Shown here one piece after another: positions 6,479 through 8,931 of a DNA stretch of 8,931 nucleotides; within the stretch, counting starts at the first letter, position 1, and the number at the start of each line of letters is the position of its first letter. The position numbers and the translations under genes were made by a program. This DNA comes from Candidatus Bipolaricaulota bacterium (lineage in GTDB: Bacteria; Bipolaricaulota; Bipolaricaulia; RBG-16-55-9): contig WFPR01000201.1 in assembly GCA_015487455.1 (NCBI GenBank), forward strand, positions 1-8,931, given 5' to 3'. The notes below the pieces were generated by a model, which was given only the letters and a program-made list of their open reading frames with translations, searched no databases and was not told the DNA's origin.

Positions 6479-8712
6479 TCGGTCGGGAGCGCGCGGCGGT
6501 GATACCCCGTCCCCGGGGAGGCGAGCCAGAGGTCGTGGGGCGGGTTGGGATCGATCACGATCGCGTGGGCAAACGGCCACGCCAACCCCTCGTTGAAGGG
6601 CGTCCAGCTCCGGCCGCCGTCGCGGCTGAAGAGCACGCCCCGGGAGGCCGGATCGTAGCCGCCGGAGTACAGCGCGCTGCTGGAGGCGACGAACAGGTGG
6701 TCGGGGTTCCGGGGCGAGACGGCCACGTCGCGCAGGAAGTCGTCGGCCAGCAGGCGCTCCCAGGTCCGGCCGCCGTCGCGGCTGCGGTACAGCCCCCGGC
6801 CGTCGCCGAAGACGGCGACGTAGACCCACCCCCGCCGGATGGGGTCGGGTCGGACGGCCGCCACCCCCTCCCAATACGTGTCCCAGAACTCGCCTCCTAG
6901 CCGCCCCCGCATCTCCGGGAGGCCGATCCGCTCCCACGTGCCCGGCGCTCCCCCCTGGAGGGAGCGCCACAGCCCGGCCTCGCCCCCGGCGTAGACGACC
7001 CGTCCGTCATGGGCGTCCACGGCGGTGTGGCGGCACCCGCCGCAGGCCAGGACCCGGGTCCAGGTGGCGCCGTCGTCCCGGCTGCGGTACACGTCGCCGT
7101 CCACGGTGATGAACAGGGTGCGCCGCGCCGCGGGGCTGTGGGGGTCCACGCTCAGGCCCGCGGGGAGGCCGTCGGGCAGGCCGGTCCCCACGGGCGTCCA
7201 GGTGGCGCCGTGGTCGTCGCTGCGCGCCAGCGTGTGCGGATAGCCCACGATCCCCTCGCCCTGGGTGACCCAGACCACGTTGGGTCGCGTCGGGTCGGCG
7301 GCCACGGTCATGCTGTTGCCGCCATACCCGTACCAGGTGCCGACGAAGCGGGGATCGTTGCAGTTTTGCCAGCTGTAGCCCCCGTCGTCGCTGCGGAAGC
7401 AGCCCAGGTCGGGCATCGTCAGGTAGACGTGGGTGGAGTCGGCGCTGAGGGCCAGGCCGAAGGGGACGATGTTGTCCGCCCCGCGCGACCGCCACCGGCC
7501 GGGGGCCACGGCCTGCGTGTGCAGCGGGAAGAACGTCCGCCCGTCGTCGCGGGTGGCCCAGATGAACTGGGAGTCGACCCACAGCAGCGCGTCGGGGTCG
7601 GACAGGTCCACGCCCAGGGTCTTGGCGTCGCCGTTGAAGCTGGCGCCGTAGGCGAACTCGACCCCGGTCCAGCCGGGGTCCCAGTCCTCCTTGCCGCTCA
7701 GCCATCGCCAGGTGGCCCCGCCGTCGGTGGACTCCCAGATCTCGGGCCAGTCCATGTCGATCACGCGCAGGGCGCGCCGATCGTCGGCGTCGGGCCAGAC
7801 CCACAGGTTGCGGCTGCCCAGGTCGTCCTCGCCGGTCAGCCGCTCCCAGGTCCACGCCCCGCCGCTGAGGGTGCCGCGATAGAGGTACCCGCCCTCCGGA
7901 TCGTCGGTGATGCACTCGTAGCCGGGGTCCCACACGTCGCCGTAGGTGGTGACGTAGAGGGTCCGGGGATCGTGGGGGTCGAGGGCCGCGTGGGCGATCT
8001 GGCCCAGCTCCTCCCCGATCCGCCGCCAGCTTGCGCCCCCGTCCCGGCTCTCGAAGAGGGCCGCGGGGCCACAGGCGAACCGCCCCTCCCCGGCCAGGGC
8101 GTAGACCCTCCCCGCGTCGCCGGGGTCCACGATCAGCTCGAGGAGGTGGAGCCCGCCTGGGAGGGAGGGGCCGCTGATTCGCCGCCAACTCCGCCCCCGG
8201 TCGGTCGTCCGGTACACCACCCCGTCGGCGACGTCGTGGCGGGAGTGATAGGCGGCGTAGCCCACGGCGGGGTCGCTCCGAGCGACCTCGATGTCGGTGA
8301 TGTAGCCGTGGTCCAGCACCGGGGTGACCGTGTCGCCGGAGTCGGCGCTGCGGAAGAGGCCCGCCTCGGTGCCCAGGTAGAGGATCGCCGGGTCGAGGGG
8401 GTCGAAGCCCAAGCCGCTGACGTGGGTGACGGTGAGGCCGCGAGCGGCGCCGATGACGTCCCAGGTCCGCCCGCCGTCCAGGGAGCGGTAGGCGCCGCTC
8501 AGGTCGCTCGCGGCAAGGAGGATCCCGGTGGGCCCAGCGCCGACGGCGTTGAAGGCCCCACCCCCGCCGGGGTTGGTCCGCTGCCACACCGACCCCGACG
8601 GAGCCGGGGCTTCGAGGGATGAGAACGAGAACGAGAGCGAAAGCGAGAGGGAGAGGGAGACCGCGGCCCCCCCGAGCGCCCCCCACGCCCAGCGGATCGG
8701 GATGCGCGCCAT
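6475..8712 (-). CDS. Secreted Asp-box (BNR) beta-propeller protein, GH74/sortilin-like
   Basis: From ATG at 8712 the product is 745 residues. Residues 1-38 are a signal peptide: MARIPIR charged start, then a Gly/Ala and repeated Ser-Leu hydrophobic core, then APAPSG. About twelve Asp-boxes (S-x-D-x-G-x-[ST]-W) follow at roughly residues 77, 122, 169, 222, 328, 387, 441, 498, 544, 584, 644 and 696; those at 122 and 584 are degenerate. Twelve or more blades over 700 residues fits two six- or seven-bladed propellers, as in GH74 xyloglucanases and VPS10/sortilin proteins. The N-terminus (W-x-x-x-x-x-GGGG at 43-52, then SDLSGAYRS at 69-77) resembles the GH74 start, and D70 sits where the first GH74 catalytic Asp is found; I could not place the second. 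Extracellular glycan hydrolysis or binding is a hypothesis. Convergent to the SNase operon. Confidence 0.85.
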   Translation of the reverse strand: MARIPIRWAWGALGGAAVSLSLSLSLSFSFSSLEAPAPSGSVWQRTNPGGGGAFNAVGAGPTGILLAASDLSGAYRSLDGGRTWDVIGAARGLTVTHVSGLGFDPLDPAILYLGTEAGLFRSADSGDTVTPVLDHGYITDIEVARSDPAVGYAAYHSRHDVADGVVYRTTDRGRSWRRISGPSLPGGLHLLELIVDPGDAGRVYALAGEGRFACGPAALFESRDGGASWRRIGEELGQIAHAALDPHDPRTLYVTTYGDVWDPGYECITDDPEGGYLYRGTLSGGAWTWERLTGEDDLGSRNLWVWPDADDRRALRVIDMDWPEIWESTDGGATWRWLSGKEDWDPGWTGVEFAYGASFNGDAKTLGVDLSDPDALLWVDSQFIWATRDDGRTFFPLHTQAVAPGRWRSRGADNIVPFGLALSADSTHVYLTMPDLGCFRSDDGGYSWQNCNDPRFVGTWYGYGGNSMTVAADPTRPNVVWVTQGEGIVGYPHTLARSDDHGATWTPVGTGLPDGLPAGLSVDPHSPAARRTLFITVDGDVYRSRDDGATWTRVLACGGCRHTAVDAHDGRVVYAGGEAGLWRSLQGGAPGTWERIGLPEMRGRLGGEFWDTYWEGVAAVRPDPIRRGWVYVAVFGDGRGLYRSRDGGRTWERLLADDFLRDVAVSPRNPDHLFVASSSALYSGGYDPASRGVLFSRDGGRSWTPFNEGLAWPFAHAIVIDPNPPHDLWLASPGTGYHRRALPTD
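8619..8661 (-). repeat. Hexamer-like repeat encoding the Ser-Leu/Ser-Phe signal-peptide core
   Basis: On the minus strand, residues 19-31 of the propeller protein alternate Ser with Leu or Phe (S-L four times, then S-F twice). They are encoded by imperfect six-base units; the plus strand appears as a purine-rich GAGAAC/GAGAGC/GAGAGG run. The tract supplies the hydrophobic core of the signal peptide. Changes in unit number would lengthen or shorten that core in frame. Confidence 0.7.
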
Positions 8713-8722
8713 AATGGGCCTA

Positions 8723-8751
8723 ACTCTACCACGAAAGGGGCCACGGGTCAA
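8723..8751 (-). promoter_or_regulatory. Promoter of the propeller gene, near-leaderless
   Basis: On the minus strand, TTGACC (8751-8746, 5 of 6 to consensus) and TAGAGT (8728-8723, 4 of 6) are separated by 17 bases. The -10 box ends only 10 bases before ATG 8712. The transcript would therefore start about 3-5 bases before the start codon, giving an almost leaderless mRNA. Only a weak TTAGG lies upstream of the ATG as a possible ribosome-binding site, and it would be mostly outside the transcript. This supports the 8712 start. Confidence 0.5.
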
Positions 8752-8760
8752 CGCCGGGGC

Positions 8761-8790
8761 TTGACACCTCACGGCCACCTGTGCTATACT
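8761..8790 (+). promoter_or_regulatory. Strong extended -10 sigma-70 promoter, divergent
   Basis: TTGACA (8761-8766, perfect -35) and TATACT (8785-8790, 5 of 6) are 18 bases apart. A TG one base before the -10 box (8782-8783) makes it an extended -10. This is the best promoter in the window, with an expected start near 8797. It drives the partial gene at the right edge. Its -35 box lies 9 bases from the -35 box of the minus-strand promoter, so two polymerases would bind side by side. Confidence 0.8.
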
Positions 8791-8798
8791 CCGCGCCA

Positions 8799-8848
8799 CT
8801 CGCGCTCGACGACCCGACGGACGCCACAGGCGTCCCGCGAGCGCGGGA
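8799..8848 (+). promoter_or_regulatory. Structured 5' leader with competing hairpins
   Basis: The transcript from the promoter at 8761 would begin with an outer helix, 8799-8808 pairing with 8838-8847 (10 bp including one G-U). This encloses a perfect 7-bp hairpin, GGACGCC 8819-8825 with GGCGTCC 8829-8835, and an ACA loop. A third perfect 6-bp hairpin, TCCCGC 8833-8838 with GCGGGA 8843-8848, shares bases with both and cannot form together with them. No U-tract follows, so it is not an intrinsic terminator. It could be a cis-regulatory leader, but GC-rich DNA forms such pairings easily and no known RNA family is recognised. Confidence 0.4.
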
Positions 8849-8862
8849 GACTCGGAAGGGCC

Positions 8863-8869
8863 AAGGAGG
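8863..8869 (+). promoter_or_regulatory. Ribosome-binding site of the right-edge gene
   Basis: AAGGAGG at 8863-8869 is a perfect Shine-Dalgarno sequence. The GTG at 8879 lies 9 bases downstream, a good distance. The ATG at 8872 lies only 2 bases away, which is too close, and its frame stops after 11 codons. The site thus favours the GTG start. Confidence 0.65.
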
Positions 8870-8878
8870 GGATGGCGC

Positions 8879-8931
8879 GTGACACCAGGAGCCGAGCGTC
8901 GGCCTAGGGTGGCGGGCAACGGGTGCACGGG
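8879..8931 (+). CDS. Start of an unidentified gene, cut by the window edge
   Basis: From GTG 8879 the frame stays open to the window end (17 full codons: MTPGAERRPRVAGNGCT). It has a perfect Shine-Dalgarno sequence 9 bases upstream, a strong promoter at 8761-8790 and a leader of about 82 bases. The visible residues are basic and polar, with no hydrophobic signal, so this does not look like another exported protein. The fragment is too short to name a family. A second in-frame GTG at 8909 is a weaker alternative start. The region could instead be part of a non-coding RNA, but I recognise none of the conserved blocks of RNase P RNA, tmRNA, SRP RNA or rRNA. Confidence 0.45.
   Translation, partial: MTPGAERRPRVAGNGCT

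Noticed and set aside
7007..8686. Long open frames on both strands within the propeller gene (also 7009-8622 plus)
   Set aside because: Low-complexity translations without motifs; the minus-strand gene in the correct frame has a signal peptide and about twelve Asp-boxes.
8872..8907. Short ATG frame MARDTRSRASA as leader peptide or gene
   Set aside because: The ATG is only 2 bases from the Shine-Dalgarno sequence, too close for efficient initiation, and the peptide has no run of one amino acid that would suggest attenuation.
8713..8928. 72-residue N-terminal extension of the propeller protein to an ATG at 8928
   Set aside because: The extension would place the signal peptide internally, reads Arg/Pro-rich sequence antisense to a strong promoter and leader, and the ATG at 8712 has its own promoter close upstream.

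Overview
The window is very GC-rich, with strong G/C preference at third codon positions. Its promoters match the bacterial sigma-70 consensus and its two clearest ribosome-binding sites are AAGGAG-type. This indicates a bacterium. The protein types (a giant beta-helix protein, a staphylococcal-nuclease-like plus lamin-tail protein, an Asp-box propeller protein) suggest an environmental, possibly thermophilic lineage, but no rRNA, tRNA or other marker allows a phylum to be named.

Layout, left to right. (1) 1-168: the 3' end of a plus-strand membrane transporter gene, MFS-like. (2) 165-255: a good promoter overlapping that gene's stop codon, then a short leader with a two-part hairpin and a strong ribosome-binding site. 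(3) 256-5421: one very large exported protein of 1721 residues, made of about 70 right-handed parallel beta-helix coils of about 22 residues. (4) 5431-6456: nine bases downstream and probably in the same operon, an exported or membrane-anchored protein with an SNase-fold domain, a Pro-Glu linker and a lamin-tail domain. The SNase domain has lost most of its catalytic residues. (5) 6475-8712, minus strand and convergent: an exported 745-residue protein with about twelve Asp-box (BNR) repeats, probably two beta-propellers, whose N-terminus resembles GH74 glycoside hydrolases. (6) 8713-8878: a compact divergent control region with two core promoters whose -35 boxes lie back to back, then a structured leader. 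(7) 8879-8931: the probable start of another plus-strand gene, cut by the window edge.

All three complete genes encode proteins with N-terminal export signals and repeat or binding folds, so this is a surface or secreted-protein locus rather than a metabolic operon. The most notable observations are the degenerate nuclease domain, the strict two-coil period of the beta-helix with a histidine recurring only at multiples of that period, and the structured leaders in front of two of the genes. I see no mobile element, CRISPR array or RNA gene. Other long open frames across 165-8744 are shadows created by high GC and repeat structure.
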